Shown in pieces: positions 33,144-45,530 of a stretch of 64,000 bases of DNA. Numbering within the stretch: the first letter of the stretch is position 1; each line of letters opens with the position of its first letter. The notes under the pieces are model-generated. The model was not told where the DNA came from. It ran no database searches and saw nothing but the letters and a program-made list of their open reading frames with translations. The DNA comes from Isoetes taiwanensis (taxonomy: Eukaryota > Streptophyta > Lycopodiopsida > Isoetales > Isoetaceae): NCBI GenBank assembly GCA_021234155.1, contig JAJEKV010000011.1:19856677-19920676 (forward strand). The letters are read 5' to 3'. Position numbers and translations under genes: made by a program.

Positions 33144-33290
33144 GCCACTTCCACAAAATAGCAAAATATAATGAAATATGATTTTTAACCTCGTATATCT
33201 GTGGTGGTTCATTTTGTTGGTTAGCACAACGGTACGAGTAATTTGCGCGTTACCAAGCTGGAGGTTTTAAGTCCATTTAAATTCTACGTC
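33144..33290 (+). mobile_element. 62 bp repeat, right copy, plus tRNA-derived SINE-like unit
   Basis: After the right 62 bp copy comes an A-box-like ttagcacaacgg (33221-33232) and, 30 bp later, a B-box-like ggttttaagtcc (33263-33274). This is the arrangement of a polymerase III promoter. A related A-box stretch (ttgttagcacagtggcacgag) is at 30561. The 3' end is unclear. Confidence 0.45.
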
Positions 33291-35190
33291 TATGCACGTT
33301 TCACTCTACCTATCAAGTTTTAATTTATGCTGTTATTTATATTCCTACAAGTACGGCCAGGAAAGTTTCTCTACTTTGTGACTTCAACATCCCGCTAGAC
33401 CTGGGAAAAAAAACCACCAATCTAGTAAAGCGCTACAATATGCTCAAGGAAATTGGCAGCAGAGCTAGAGCCAGAGCCAGAGTCTTTTTGTGCCGGAGTA
33501 AAGGAATTTGCATGTGCAATCATCTCCAGAATGAAAAAAGAGCCCGAGACTAGAAGTTGTCAAAATTTTAATGTGTCATGGAACTTCCTTCTTCAGTTTG
33601 GTTAGGCGATATCTTGATCTATTGCTTATTGCTTTTGTTTCATAAACATATGCAAATTCCTAGGATATTTTGGAATATGCTAGCCTGCAGGCATCCAAGT
33701 ACGTATGTCAAATCCATGCTTTTCTAGTGCTTGCATTGATATAAACTTCGAGTGCTTATATTAGATAAGACCCTGAATTACAGCATATTGTGTACAACTT
33801 AATACGAGTATAGTGTTTTCAATTAATCTCTGTGTTTGTGTTGCAGGCTATTTCGCTTCCTCTTCCAGAACTATTGGCAATAACTGTTCAAAAACGTATC
33901 CATTCTTTGTAACTAATTTGCTTTCGTTTCAAGCTCTCTTTAGCATATTATGCGTATTCCTTGCGTAATTGTCAGTTCAACCAAAACATTGTTAACAACC
34001 TTGTGCTTATAGAGTGTGCACCAAACATCGAAAGATTTCGTCTCTATAACTGATATAGAATAAAGATAAGTTAAGATTTTTTACGTCCAGGGGGACCCAA
34101 GCGGGGCCATGGAACGAGTACGTGTAGAGGGCGAGACTTGGGGACTAAGCACAAGAACAAATAGCAATCAAAACAAATATGAAGATGAGCATAGCTATTT
34201 AGAAACTATCCATGGGTCAGAGGGCTACCTATCTCTAATGATAGCCTGACCTCTTCTATATACTGCCCACTTCTGTTATAGGTGAGCCCCGCGTACCAGA
34301 TGCAATTCCTTTTTTCATCGGCAGAGCTATGTTGGGGTGAGATCCTCTTGAAAAGAAAAGGTGATCCCTTTCAGATGATTGCCATGCTTCAAGATATGCA
34401 GCCCGAAAATGGCATCTCTACACTGAACTAGGAGGTGACAAGGGCGGTTGGGTCGTGCATCTCTAGACTGAACTATAGGCGACGAGATCGGTCAGGTCAA
34501 GGGTGATAAGTAAAAATACATCTACTTATCTAGCGAATTGACCCTCTTTAAAAGCGGAGCCACATACTCCAAGTAAAATTGTGTCAGGCCATGCATTTCA
34601 GGAGACAATATTCTACTCGTACATTTGCTTAGAAAGCACATAGGCTTCTAAACCATGCCATTCCATTTAATGATATCTCACTGTGCGTCTCTTTGGCATC
34701 TCCTAGATGTTTTTCCTATTAAGGTATTTGCTTAAGCAGTTAACTAGGTCCTTCTACTGTAGGAGTCCATATTGCGAAGGGGTGTTTTCATTGGCATCTT
34801 CAAATTCTCTACTCAACATATGCATTAACTAGTGCACGGAATAACATCTTCTGACATTTGTCAGAAAGCGACTTGGTCAAACGATGACAATGCTGTGTAT
34901 GCAGCTGACATGGCATTCCAAGGAACTATTGATCGATGAGCTTAGTAGAAGTCTTTTTTTAGCATAAGCATCCATAATAGGAATCCACGAGTCATTCTGA
35001 CTTGCATTTGCTTCCGATTAGCATATGTTGCTTATCAGTGTTGAGTTTGCTGTATAAAGAGAAGATTCATTAAAACTAAATGTGGTATCAAATCTGCCTC
35101 TGCCTTCTTCTTTACAGAACTCCAGATACTCTATCAATATCATCAGAGAAGGGATCCTTAGAATGCACAATATTTGAGGAGGAAACATAA
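33291..35190. other. no gene seen
   Basis: Short frames only; no recognisable motif, splice pattern or repeat of note apart from agagctagagccagagccag at about 33460. Confidence 0.45.
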
Positions 35191-35340
35191 AGATCAAAAG
35201 CATCCTTGAATAAACCTATTGTGTCCCATTTCCTGTCATGATTTTCAGTACATTTTCCTTTATATGTTGTTGCAATTGCCTCAACATCAAATTGAAAATT
35301 CATCACAATCAAAAAAATTGAAAACAGGCAATTAATTATC
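35190..35340 (-). pseudogene. L1 remnant interrupted by the L1 at 35.3-41.0 kb
   Basis: Minus-strand frame with FQFDVEAIA and RKWDTIGLF, matching the remnant at 19720-19860 at both protein and DNA level. It ends abruptly where the GC-richer plus-strand L1 begins, so it is probably its insertion site. Confidence 0.5.
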
Positions 35341-38300
35341 ACGGAGGGTGATGTCGGCAATTGGGCGCCTGGAGCTCGGGTTCTGACGGCGAAATTTTGA
35401 TAGGCGATATCTCTCTTATCTGGTGTCAGATTTCGGCGTGCTTGGGCTCGTTGGAAAGCTTGCTCCGAGCTCTTTCTGTAGGTGTATAGCATCAGCTGTT
35501 TTGCATGTGGCTTGTTGCCTTAAACAGCTGATTTCCGGACTGGTCCGGATGTCATGGCTCCTGCCAGACAGGCTGATGGGGGATCGATTGAGCCTCATGG
35601 CTTGGGGCTGAAGCCAAGGGAGATGGCGAGGAGAAAGAATCCTTCAGTAAAGGGAAAGGGCGCGGGTCTCGGCATGCATGAAGAGGCACTGGGCTGTAGG
35701 AAGTGGCATGCAATTGGTGGCAGAGATGAGGGAGCTCTTGGACTCCCCTTCGGTTGAGAGGTATGTGGATTGCTCTTCCTCTCAATATAATTCTGAGACC
35801 CCAGTAGATTGTGTTTTGGAGACTCCGGTCTTGATTCCATCAAGCATGTCCCCTTTGAAAACTGGATTTGTGATGCCCTCTTCCTCTGTGCTTGGAAAGG
35901 GATCACTTGCTGGTGATGCGCCCTCTTCTAGGGTGCATGTAGCTGATGTGCCTCCTGGGGTGCCCCTGGATACCTCTCAGGGTGCCAGGGCGGCAGTCCC
36001 AACTCCTGTGCGCCCGGCCTGGCGGAGCAATGACACTGTTGCTCGCATTACTCGGCCGGGGTTTTCAGATTGGATTAAGCGCAAGGCTCCGGAGTATAGG
36101 ACTGCCTGTGTTCAAGAGGCTCTGAAATTTGTGGAGGATCATCACTCTGTTGACTTGCAGGCAGCTCTTCCAAAGACTCCATTGATAGATATTCATCATA
36201 CCAGGCATGTTCAGACCATTGAGAATCTAGTTTCATTTGCGGTATTGGGCTACTTCACGGGTTACATATTGGACACGAGGAGGTTTAGCTCTTGGCTTGC
36301 CGGACATATGAGGCGGATTGGTTTGCCCAGGTATCAGTCTCTGAAATTCCTACCAAATAATTTATTCATAATTATGTTTGAGGCTGAGTCTTCCGTGCGG
36401 CAATTGGTTAGTCGGGGGGTGGATACTTTGGGTGAATCATATGTGTTGTATCAGTATTATACTCCCGGAATGTCCACCAGTTCTTTGACAGCGGTTAAAA
36501 TCCCCTGTTGGTTCCATATTTAGGATCTTCCTTCTGATCTGATGATGCCTGATTTCTTGGTTTCTATGGCTAATGGCCTGGGTGTATATTTGGCTCATTC
36601 TATTGTGCAGGTCCCCAAGATTTGTATTGCTCTGCCTGCTTTGCAGCATGTGCCCACTTCTCTTCCAGTGCGTAGTGGTCCCTGGCATTTTCTCTTCCGA
36701 TTGAAGCTTTTGAATGGCTCTGAGATCCGGCGGATGTTTCCATCTATTGTGCTACCATCTGACCCTGTCGATGATCCTGCTGGTGCTTGTGATGTGGTAC
36801 TAGGGGTTGCGGGTGCTTTTGCAGGGGCCCGGGATTCCTCTGTTCCTGAGGCAACAGGCAGAGGACTCCATGATGCAGTGAGTGGAGTTGGACGAGGTGG
36901 TGTGGTTGGGAGAGGTGGTGTGCGACGAGGCCGGGGTAGGCTTGCTGCTGGCCGCCCATTGGATGGCGGGGCTAGGGGACGTGGTGGCTTAGGGGAGGGC
37001 TCAGATGATCTGGTTGTGGCTAGGTCTGAGGACATGGCTGTGGGAGGGGCTGGTGATCCTGCTGGGGATGTCCCGGTAGCGGTATGTGCTGAGCATGAGG
37101 TGGCTGGAGCAGCCCGATTGGAGGTAGAGACTAGTATGGCCCATGACTCCATGGAGGTGCCTGGGGGACTTCCAACACGTGTTGGAAGTGGAATGTCACG
37201 TAGAGCGGCTGTGGGTCACATTGCTGTGATTAATCCTCTGGCTCTAGATGATGACTCTGTGAAATGGCTGATGGCCTGGTGGGTAGGCATGTGGGCTTGA
37301 CACTTCTCCTCTGGGATGAATAGGTCGATCCTCAGTTGGAATGTGGGGGGTGCGGTCCTCTAGTAGTAAGAGGGCCCGTGTTTCTTTGGCACTTCGCCGG
37401 CGATTCGCCCGATATTGTTTGCATTCGGGAGCATAAGTGTCCTGAGGGTGATATGTCCAGGCTCATGAATATGGTTGGTAGGCAGTTTGTCTCTATTGCT
37501 TCTTCTTCTGGACGGACTAGTGGGTGTACTCTTATTGCTTAGAGGATGGATGTGCAGGTCACATACTCTGCAGCAGACAGGTATAATTAAATGGTTGGAG
37601 GGAGGGCAAGAGTGGGGGATTGTTAATGTTTATGCCCCTAATCAGCCTTCTCGGCGAGATGCTTTATGGGCCACAGTCCGGAATAATGGTGGGTTGCAGG
37701 TCGCTTGGTTGCCGTTAGGGAACTTCAATATGGTAGAGCGAGTAGAGGATCGCTCTGGTTCTGGAACCCAGGTTGTGCATGGGTTTGAGAGGGACCGATG
37801 GTCTCGTTTGTTGCGAGATTTGGCCTTGGTTGAGGTCCACAGGGGACTTGTCTTTTACCTATTGTAATAGGCGATTGGTGCGGGCGGGCGTATGCTAGGC
37901 ATGGCCCGGTGCTATGCTTCCCCATGCGCCTTTGGATGGTGTGCCCTCTTTGCGCCCGAAGTAACATTACGTCTACCTCCATTTCGATCATTACCCTCGG
38001 GTTTTGTCCAGTCGAGTCGCGGTTGCCTCTCGGCCCTCTAGGGCGGTGTTCCATTTGAACACCCGGCCTGGGCCGTCGCGGATTTCTCGGCCCGGTGCCG
38101 AGTTGTGGCTTGATACCTTTTCATCTCTCGGCGGGTATGTCCGGTATGGTGACTAGCGTTGGCGGTGAAACGTTTTGCCAAGGTTTTGGTAAATGCGTGT
38201 GTGGCGGCGAGGCGGCGGGGAGTTGCATGGTCTCTATCGGGAGTTGGAAAAGATTCGGGCGCAACCTTCCGATGGCATTAAGGAGAATGCGGTGTTGCAA

Positions 38301-40996
38301 ACAGTATTGTTGCTCGAGGCGAGCGTTTAAAGTGCGTGGAGGCGCGTCGCGGGCGGCCCTTACCTGGTTGAAGGAGGGGGACACAAGTTCGTCAGTGTTC
38401 TTCATAGCAGCTAGGCAGCGGCGATATGCAGCATCTATGGCGTCCCTTGCTTTGCCTGATGGCCGGACTTTGGAGGATCCCGCTGATTTGCAGAGGTATG
38501 TGCATGCTCATTTCTCAGGGTTTTTCGCACAACGCACTCTTCCCTATGAGCAGGAGATGCAGGAGCTTGTTTTGGGGGCTGTAAAGCCATCTATTCTGCA
38601 CCAACATGAGAGCTTGGAGCAGGAGCTCTCCAGAGAGGATTTAGCGTAGGCATGTATGTGCATGGCCAAGGATAAATATCTGGGCTGGATGGCATCTCTG
38701 TGGAGTTCTTTCAGACTTATTGGGAGTGGGCTGGTGAGTCTGTGTACCAGGTGTATCTTGAGTTGCTGCAGTCTTCTCAAATGGATAGGATCTTGAATAC
38801 CGCATGCATTTCCTTGATTCCTAAGGTTAAGCAGCCTTCTACCATTAATGATTGGAGGTCTATCTCCTTGTTGTCCTCTGTGTACAAGATTATTGCGAAA
38901 GCCCTGGCAAAGAAATTGAAGCCTGTTGACTTCTTCCATTAGTAAGGTGCAGTCTGGGTTTGTTCTTGGGAGGAACATTTTGACTAATGTTGCCGCAGCT
39001 TATGAGGGCCTTTATTGGGCCAGGAGAACAGGTCAAGGCATTGCCTATCTTAAGCTTGACTTTGCCAAAGCTTACGATAGTGTCCGTTGGGAGTTCTTGT
39101 CTGCCATGATGTTAGCGTTGGGTTGTGGTCCTCGCTTTACAGAGATAGTCATGAAGCTGCATAGGTCAGCACGGGCTACGGTGGTGTGCCAGGGTGAACC
39201 CTCTGCCTTTTTCTCTTTAGGCAGAGGGGTGCGTCAGGGGTGTCCTTTGGCGCCGTTTTTGTTTACGATTGTGGCGGAGGCACTGTCTCAGTTGTTTTTG
39301 GCTGCAGTGAAGGAGGGGGTGGTGGATGGGCTTCAGATGCAGGATGGTAGCCAGCAGATTATTAACCAGTTCGCCGATGACACTTTCCTCTTCTTGGTGG
39401 CAGAAGAGAGGAATTTGGGGAATGTGAAGGGTTTGTTGGATACTTTCTCCTTGGCCTCGGGCATTCTTCTGAATTGGGGTAAATGCTCCACATTATGGGC
39501 CCAGCTGACTCTGCCTCCCCCTTGTTTGGCTCTATTCCCTTGGAAGGTGCTTCCAGGTAATGTGTGTACTAAGCTGTTGGGTATTCCCTTTGGAGGGGAT
39601 GTTTCCATAGGGAGGGTGTGGGATGAGATTTTGCAGGGGTTGCAGAAACACCTCAATTGGTGGAAGGGTAGCAAGTTGTCCATGGCAGGTAGGATCACTA
39701 TTGCCAAGTCAGTACTTTGTAGCACTCATGTGTATACATCATCTGCGATGTTAGCTCCTGAGGGTAAGATACAGGCTTTGGATAAGATTGTTCGAAATTT
39801 TGTGTGGGGCGGGGATAATGAAGGGGCGGTTGTTAAAGTGGCTTGGTGGAAGTGTCTCCGCCCCGGGAGGATGGGGGCTTGGCCATTCTGGATTTGGCGC
39901 TGCATAGTAAGGCGTTGGTCTCCAAGTTTGTTTGGAGCACTCTGCAGGATGGAGCATCTTCTCCTGGTGCGGCACTATTGTTGCAGTCTCTTTGCCATTG
40001 TGTGGCGTTTGGGAAGCCGTCTGTGCATGTGGAGTTGCCCTGGGCACTGTTGTATGGTCTCCGGCCTTTCCCACATGCATCCCCTTTTCTCACGGGGTGT
40101 TGCGGGCTGGTGCTCTTCCAGCTAGATTATGCCGCAGTTTATCACCACTCTTCTCCTTTCTTGTGGGTTCCTCTACCCCCTGCGCACTTGCCCTTGGCTG
40201 CCACTGTGCATGCTCGGACGCAGGCCCGTTGGAGGCGAGCTGCTATGCTCACCTTGGAGGATTGGTATTGGGGTGGTCAGATAGCTTCGTGGGAGTTCTT
40301 TCGAGCTCACTTTCGCCTGAGGGGCAGTGACCGGGCTATCAGGGAACAAGTGGCGGGGAGTATTCCGCTATACATACCTATAGTCCCTCAGGATGATGTG
40401 GTGGTGCAGGTTTGGAAGGTTCATCCGGATGTTGTGTCTTCTTGTTTTGTACGGTCTTGTTACCGGGTGCTGGCTATTCATGACACTCAGCCCCCTTCAG
40501 GCAAGTGGTCTCTACAGCTTCTGGGTTCTCGATGGCGCTCGGTTTGGACGTGGACATGGAGCTCACTTCCCCCACCGAAGGTTAGGGTGCTTCTGTGGCA
40601 GGTGGTGCACCGCTGTATCAGGATGAATGCCCTTGTGAGTCAGTTTAGGCTGGGTGTGAGCCCTCTTTGCCCTTGTTGTGGCCTTCATCGTGAGACTGTG
40701 GAGCATTGTCTGGTTTTATGCCCTCACTTGCAGGCTGCCTGGGATTGGGTCAGGGCTCTGTTTCAGGTGAGATTGACTAGCCACTAGTTGCTGCTTCATG
40801 TGTATCCTGGTGCTTGGCCGCGCTTGCGGCAGCAAGCCTTGCATCTGTGCGTGGCTTGGTTGGTGTGGCTGATTTGGAAGCGGCGGCGGTTGTGGATCTT
40901 TCAGGGGATTCAGCAGCCTGCAGCCTCTCTGATTCCTCGACTCAGGTACAAGCTATTTCAAAGCTTTCTGGTGTTCTCGGGATTAGTAGAGCGGAA
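35341..40996 (+). mobile_element. L1-clade LINE, nearly full length, inactive
   Basis: About 5.65 kb and clearly richer in G+C than its flanks. Order: 5' UTR, ORF1 (DUF4283-type), ORF2 with endonuclease, RT and zf-RVT finger. This is the usual plant L1 plan. The 3' end joins a SINE fragment at 40997 without a visible poly(A), so the 3' UTR is lost. Several stops and frameshifts (listed under the ORFs) make it inactive. Confidence 0.85.
35554..37300 (+). pseudogene. L1 ORF1, DUF4283-type RNA-binding protein
   Basis: Plant L1 ORF1 proteins bind the element RNA. A first ATG at 35554 opens a Gly/Lys-rich start; a frameshift at about 35690 leads into the main frame (from 35678). Residues about 170-280 of that frame form the DUF4283 fold: GYFTGYILDTRRFSSWLAGH, FLPNNLFIIMF and IPCWFHI. 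A single in-frame TAG at 36521 (probably from CAG) splits the protein. The frame then continues through DLPSDLMM, FLVSMANGLG and a Gly/Arg-rich tail (GRGGVVGRGGVRRGRGR) to 37300. Otherwise well preserved. Confidence 0.75.
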
Positions 40997-41012
40997 AAGC
41001 CGTATAGAGGTT
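37320..41012 (+). pseudogene. L1 ORF2: endonuclease, RT and zf-RVT finger
   Basis: Starts with RSILSWNVGG of the APE-type endonuclease, then PDIVCIREHK, WGIVNVYAPNQ and PLGNFNMVE. In the last two catalytic motifs the usual Gln-Glu and Gly-Asp appear as Arg-Glu and Gly-Asn. Linker with LKEGDTSS near 38380. RT motifs: NDWRSISLLSSVYKI, LKLDFAKAYDSVRW (A), GVRQGCPLAPFLFTI (B), NQFADDTFLF (C). Finger CPCCGLHRETVEHCLVLCPH at about 40670. Breaks: frameshifts near 37350, 37540, 37860, 38130, 38650, 38925 and 39850; stop TAG at 40785 with the frame continuing to 41012. Not functional. Confidence 0.85.
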
Positions 41013-41093
41013 TGATATTCCCTTAAAACCTTAGGCGAAATCGTATTTCATATTTCAAAATCATAGGCGCCTCCAATCATAAATGACTATAGT
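40997..41093 (+). mobile_element. SINE fragment 1 (middle part)
   Basis: gccgtatagaggtttgatat ... ggcgcctccaatcataaatg matches the middle of the SINE copies at 45.2, 51.8 and 55.9 kb. It lies exactly between the L1 end and LINE copy 3. Confidence 0.8.
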
Positions 41094-42301
41094 ATTTGGG
41101 CATTGAGTTTTCTACTACCACACACCGGGGATGCATCCATCGGGACTCTGGGTCATGCTGCCGTTGGAAAGCCCTCAGATGCAATGCAAAACAACATGAT
41201 CAAGGCGTAGCCAGATGCATGGAGTCACCAGGGCACACTTATTCGGGGGCCTTGGTTGAACCGGTCCTCCTCTATGGGGGCGTAGTGTGGGGGCGGTGAT
41301 ATCCCTCACCACTTGGAACGATCTAGAGCAGTCTACAGAAGGCCTTCTTGGCCCGCACCGGGAGTGAAATCCACGGTTCCATATCGGATCTTGCTCCGGG
41401 GAGAGCTTCCTTCCATTCTGAGAGGGTCGCTTTGAACGTCACATTATTTACTTCCGAGAAGGTGGTGGCTATGGATGAAGCCCGGCCGCCCAACCTTGCT
41501 TTGGCAATGGCGATGGGCCCATAACGACTCAAAGCCTACTTTGGAAAGACAAAGCAAGCCCGGTGGTTCTCGCGATGGAATGTGCGAGGCACACGATGTG
41601 GACCCGGTGCATACACCGAAGGAACGCCGCCTTTGAAGCAAAGCGATTTTGGATGCTTGCTTCATGGCCAAGCTTTGGGATCGCAGAGGCCCCGCACATG
41701 TCAAGGTGGCAAATTATCGACAAACCCGAGGTTAATCCCATGCTCACGAGGGGCCACACCACTACGCGGCGCACCCATCTACCCATGAAAAGCCGCCAGG
41801 TGATTGCTTCCATTCGCACAGTGCACACCACCTCCGCATTGAGACATGGAGATGGATTCGAGAGCCGCGTGGGACGAGGACAGAGTCTTTGTCGCCGCCA
41901 GGCGCCATTGAGGATGAAAGTCACGCCTCCGTGCCTGTCCAGCGTGACGAGCATATCCTGCCTCGGTATGCTCTGCTAGTTGTGCCCCATCGTGCCCCTC
42001 GCATGAGCTACCGAAAGCACGGCCTCTGTAGGGCTTGTTGGAATCGTACCTCGAGGTAATGGATACGTAGGACTCGCTTATGCCCCCGTCCGGCATTAAC
42101 CTCAAATTGCACTTGTGATTATGTATATAATCAGGCAAAGATGTCGTAATCCTTATTGCTACTAAGGTTTTTCCCTCAAAACCCTTCGGGCGGGGTTTTT
42201 ATCCTGGTAGTAATACGCCTGCTGCTCTCTCTTTGTACTTGGGTCCCATAGGCCAGTTGGTCTCCGTGGACGATAAAATCATATTCTATTCTATTCTATT
42301 C
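41094..42301 (+). mobile_element. 5'-truncated non-L1 LINE (copy 3)
   Basis: Begins in the RT thumb region with YLGIEFSTTTH, continues with LVEPVLLYGGVVWG (41237-41290), and has the same 3' region as copy 2. Ends with (TATTC)n at 42278-42301. Coding capacity is broken by frameshifts. The finger region corresponds to 41800-41950. Confidence 0.85.
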
Positions 42302-43800
42302 TCATTGTATTTGCATGAAGGCATGTTTAACATCTGCAAGAGGCAATGCTTATTTTCATCAACTTTAAACAAGTATTGGAGCCCAATCTCACTTTTTATT
42401 AGATGGCTCCAATGGACGTGGACCAATTTGGCCCTAATTTTGGCGCTCTTTTATTTCTCACGGAAAATAGAACAACATAATATGCATGGAAGATGAAACA
42501 TATGATTCAGGCATGAGTGCTGGGCTGTTTACAGCAGATTCAGAATCCTGTGCACAAAGTGGCAAACTGGTGATGTTTGGACTCCTAATAATCTTCATGA
42601 TGATTGTCTCTACAGAATTCTCAACAAATAGCCTGATATACAAAGATGGATGATTTAGTATAGTAGGAAGAGGATCAAAACAAAACCTAACACAAGAAGA
42701 TCATTTGTGGTGATCGAGAGTTTGCATACAGGGCATTTTGACATGCCTCCAATGCCTATTGTGGATATAACCATTCAGCCTATTTGAACTCTAAAAGCAT
42801 GTTACTGTACAGGACGAAAGGAGAGTACCAGTGACCACCTGGTGTTTTAGTGGGTCATTCCATCATTTCAAAACGTATTGCACATTCCCCTTCTAAATCA
42901 TTTGTATCTGAAGGTGTTTACATGCTATCTGCTATGGTTACCACGAATGAAATCTCCACGTTTTCGTCCACATTTGTTTTTAACATAAGAATGCAGAATG
43001 CCATTGCTTACATCCTATAATATGAGAAAAAAGACATAGGAAATGCAAGCTATTTATGTGATGCTAAATGGTAATGAAAACAACATCCTCCAGGTACAGC
43101 ATAGTTTCTAAATACCCTAGGGTGAGATTTCTAGGCCTATGCAAGATAAATATTCTTAATAGTCTGATTAACTTCTTGCAGCAGATGAACTCCTTTGTGA
43201 GAAGGTTGTTCTTGTTGAGATGGTGTAATATAAAAAGAATTCCCATTTTACACTGCTTTTTTTCTACAATAGAGTCTTGCATTAAATAATTTGCTCTCAA
43301 AACAGCTGGAACAAATGGCATAGATTGATATGTTTTTCAGAAATTCATTTCTGTTTTACTCAGTCTGTTCACAGCAAGCTTGTAAAGTAATCTAGTGCAT
43401 GCCATATTTGGCTAAGCTATAGATTTAATTTCCAGCTACACATATTGTCCAGTGAAGCAGATGAGAATGCAGAAACAGGTGCTAGCGTGCTTGCATTTTC
43501 TTTGCTAATTCCCTGAAACCATATGCTGCTTTAAATAATGTACGGTTGCAGGCCTACCATAATCTGCCTGCACATTTGTATGCAGGGTTGAGACTGATAT
43601 CTAGGCAAGTGCGAATTAAATAACTATTAAGACAAGCTAAGATCCTGTAATAAGGAAAAAAAAGGAGGGGGGAAATCTTAAGTTAGAGCTAGACCATACC
43701 TCATTCAAAGATTGGCATCCAAGTGAAGATATTCGGAGCTTATCTTATAAAAATAGCAGGCCGATGTGCAGACTTGGGTGGATTCTTCCCAGCAGTCACA
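42302..43800. other. no gene seen
   Basis: AT-rich, short frames only; nothing recognised. Confidence 0.45.
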
Positions 43801-43839
43801 GTTTCAAGGGGACCTTCGCAACATGTTGTAACGCTTGTT

Positions 43840-44740
43840 CTTCTAGCAAACCCGTGCATCCGTTCGCCATAGCAGAAGTTTTATAGTCTTGTAAGACTTG
43901 CATATACAAATAGTAGTCTAAGGTTAGCAGAGGGAGGATATTACAGATAAAATAAAACCAAGATTGAACTTATCTACCATCACCAAGATCTTCCTTGCCA
44001 TCGATAGCATACTCTTTTGCAGTTGCCATATCAGAAGATTAAAGTGCAGATGAACCTGCACAAGAAAATGTTAATCTGGTCAGTGAAGGGAATGTTTAGC
44101 ATAAAGAGTATGCAGATAGAGATTAAGATAGCTCTTATGTCAATAAAAGCTATAGCAAATCGTAATGTAGAAGAACCTAGAAATAAGCATGTTAATATGG
44201 AAAGCAAGTGAATGTTTGTAACAAACTAAATACAGATCATCATAGCTTGCATTAGTTTACCATTTGGCGAGATGGTCCTCAGTGCCTTCGCCAAGTTTAG
44301 AGCTGCCATTGCCAGTGCAGACCCTTAACCGGAAGCTGGAATAAGCCATAGCTGAGCTTAGTGCAGCACTCATCCAAATCCCCAAAGGGCTTATCTCCCA
44401 TCGCCAGAACCTCTTTTGCCATCGCTTGACTATTTCAAGCATGTGCGTCTGTTCTCCATAGCAGAAGATTGTAGATGATCCTGCAGAAAAAAATATTAGT
44501 CTGAGTTTACAAAATGGAGTATTTCTCAAATAGAATAGACCTCAAAGGGGTGCCTATCTGCCATCTCAATATCGTTGGAGCAAGAAAGCTTAGCCGCAAT
44601 TCTTTTTGGCTTTGCAAAGCCCCATCTCCATAGCCAATCAAGGTACGAAATCGTAGAGGGCAAAGCGGCCATTGGAAACGGAAGAGAGAAGACAGAAAAA
44701 ATAAAAGCATGCTCTATCGATGACATAGCAAAGAACACGA
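43840..44740 (-). other. repeated exon-like units, possible small gene
   Basis: Three related units near 43850-43900, 44000-44050 and 44400-44470 share (t/c)gccatagcagaag on the plus strand. On the minus strand two of them read GATGGCAA-(a/g)GA-G(t/a)T and end at a common gatggga/tagataag donor-like site. A very good acceptor (aatatttttttctgcag) is at 44481 and a donor (aaatg|gtaaac) at about 44262. An upstream minus-strand ATG at 44673 opens 47 codons (MAALPSTISYLDWLW). Splicing one into the other does not give one clean frame, so I do not call a CDS. Confidence 0.25.
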
Positions 44741-45052
44741 GGAAATGCAGGGAGTTCCAAATAACAATATAGAAAGATCAGACCGCCATTAACAATATGG
44801 AAACATCAGACCGTTACGATGAACAAGAAGTCGAAATCGAAAGGGCAAAAGTAGAAAGCATAGACCCGATCAGACGCCTTCTACATCTCCGTATCTATTT
44901 TGAGCCAATTTCTAATTTCCATGGCCGTAGGATGCATAAAATAAAGATCTAACGGTAGAGACTAATGCCAACTCATATTTTGATGAGATGGAGGTGCTAC
45001 GTGGATAGGCTAGAAATTGAGGAAAGGCTGTAGGCCCGGTAGGGCTGGTGTG

Positions 45053-45057
<5 letters not shown>

Positions 45058-45083
<26 letters not shown>

Positions 45084-45290
45084 CATAGATTCAAGATAAA
45101 AAATAATCACATTAGCTCACTAGATATATTGTTTAAAGTAGTCTTATTAGGATATTAAATAATTTTGGTAGAGGTTTGAGCCCCCGTATTTCTTATTCTA
45201 AAATCTTAGGCAAAGCCGTATAGAGGTTTGATATTCCCTTAAAACCTTAGGTGAAATCGTATTTCATATTTCAAAATCATAGGCGCCTCC
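45058..45290 (+). mobile_element. SINE copy 2 (5' part)
   Basis: A 26-base A-run, then catagattcaagataaaaa, A-box-like tagctcactag (45113), B-box-like ggtttgagccc (45173) and the shared body up to aggcgcctcc, where similarity stops. Confidence 0.75.
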
Positions 45291-45299
45291 CCGGGGGGT

Positions 45300-45530
45300 T
45301 CACGTATGTATTCCGTAGAATACATGTGCGTGGACGGGAAAGGGGTTTTTTTGAAAAAGAAAGGTACGTATACATGCGGTGTGCCATACGTTTTGGCGCC
45401 TGGACTGTATGCATTTTCACGGTTCTGGGAGGGTTTTCTTCGATCAGGTAAGGCGTTAGAATACGTTTTGAGGTCTGGGAATCTGAAGCTTGCTGCCAGC
45501 TTAAGGGATTTGGTGTTTCGGAGGTAATCT
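45300..45530 (+). other. possible exon of unknown gene
   Basis: One plus frame is open here with GVPYVLAPGLYAFSRFW, ALEYVLRSG and LAASLRDLVF, ending at a donor-like ggag|gtaatc (45526). It begins directly after the SINE break. No family recognised. Confidence 0.2.

Noticed and set aside
36595-37152. Antisense ORF of 185 aa
   Set aside because: Shadow of the Gly/Arg-rich L1 ORF1 on the other strand; Pro/Ser/Thr-rich and without motifs.
41094-42310. Target-site duplication gtatttg around LINE copy 3
   Set aside because: The left copy is part of the LINE coding sequence (YLG), so the match is probably coincidence or micro-homology.
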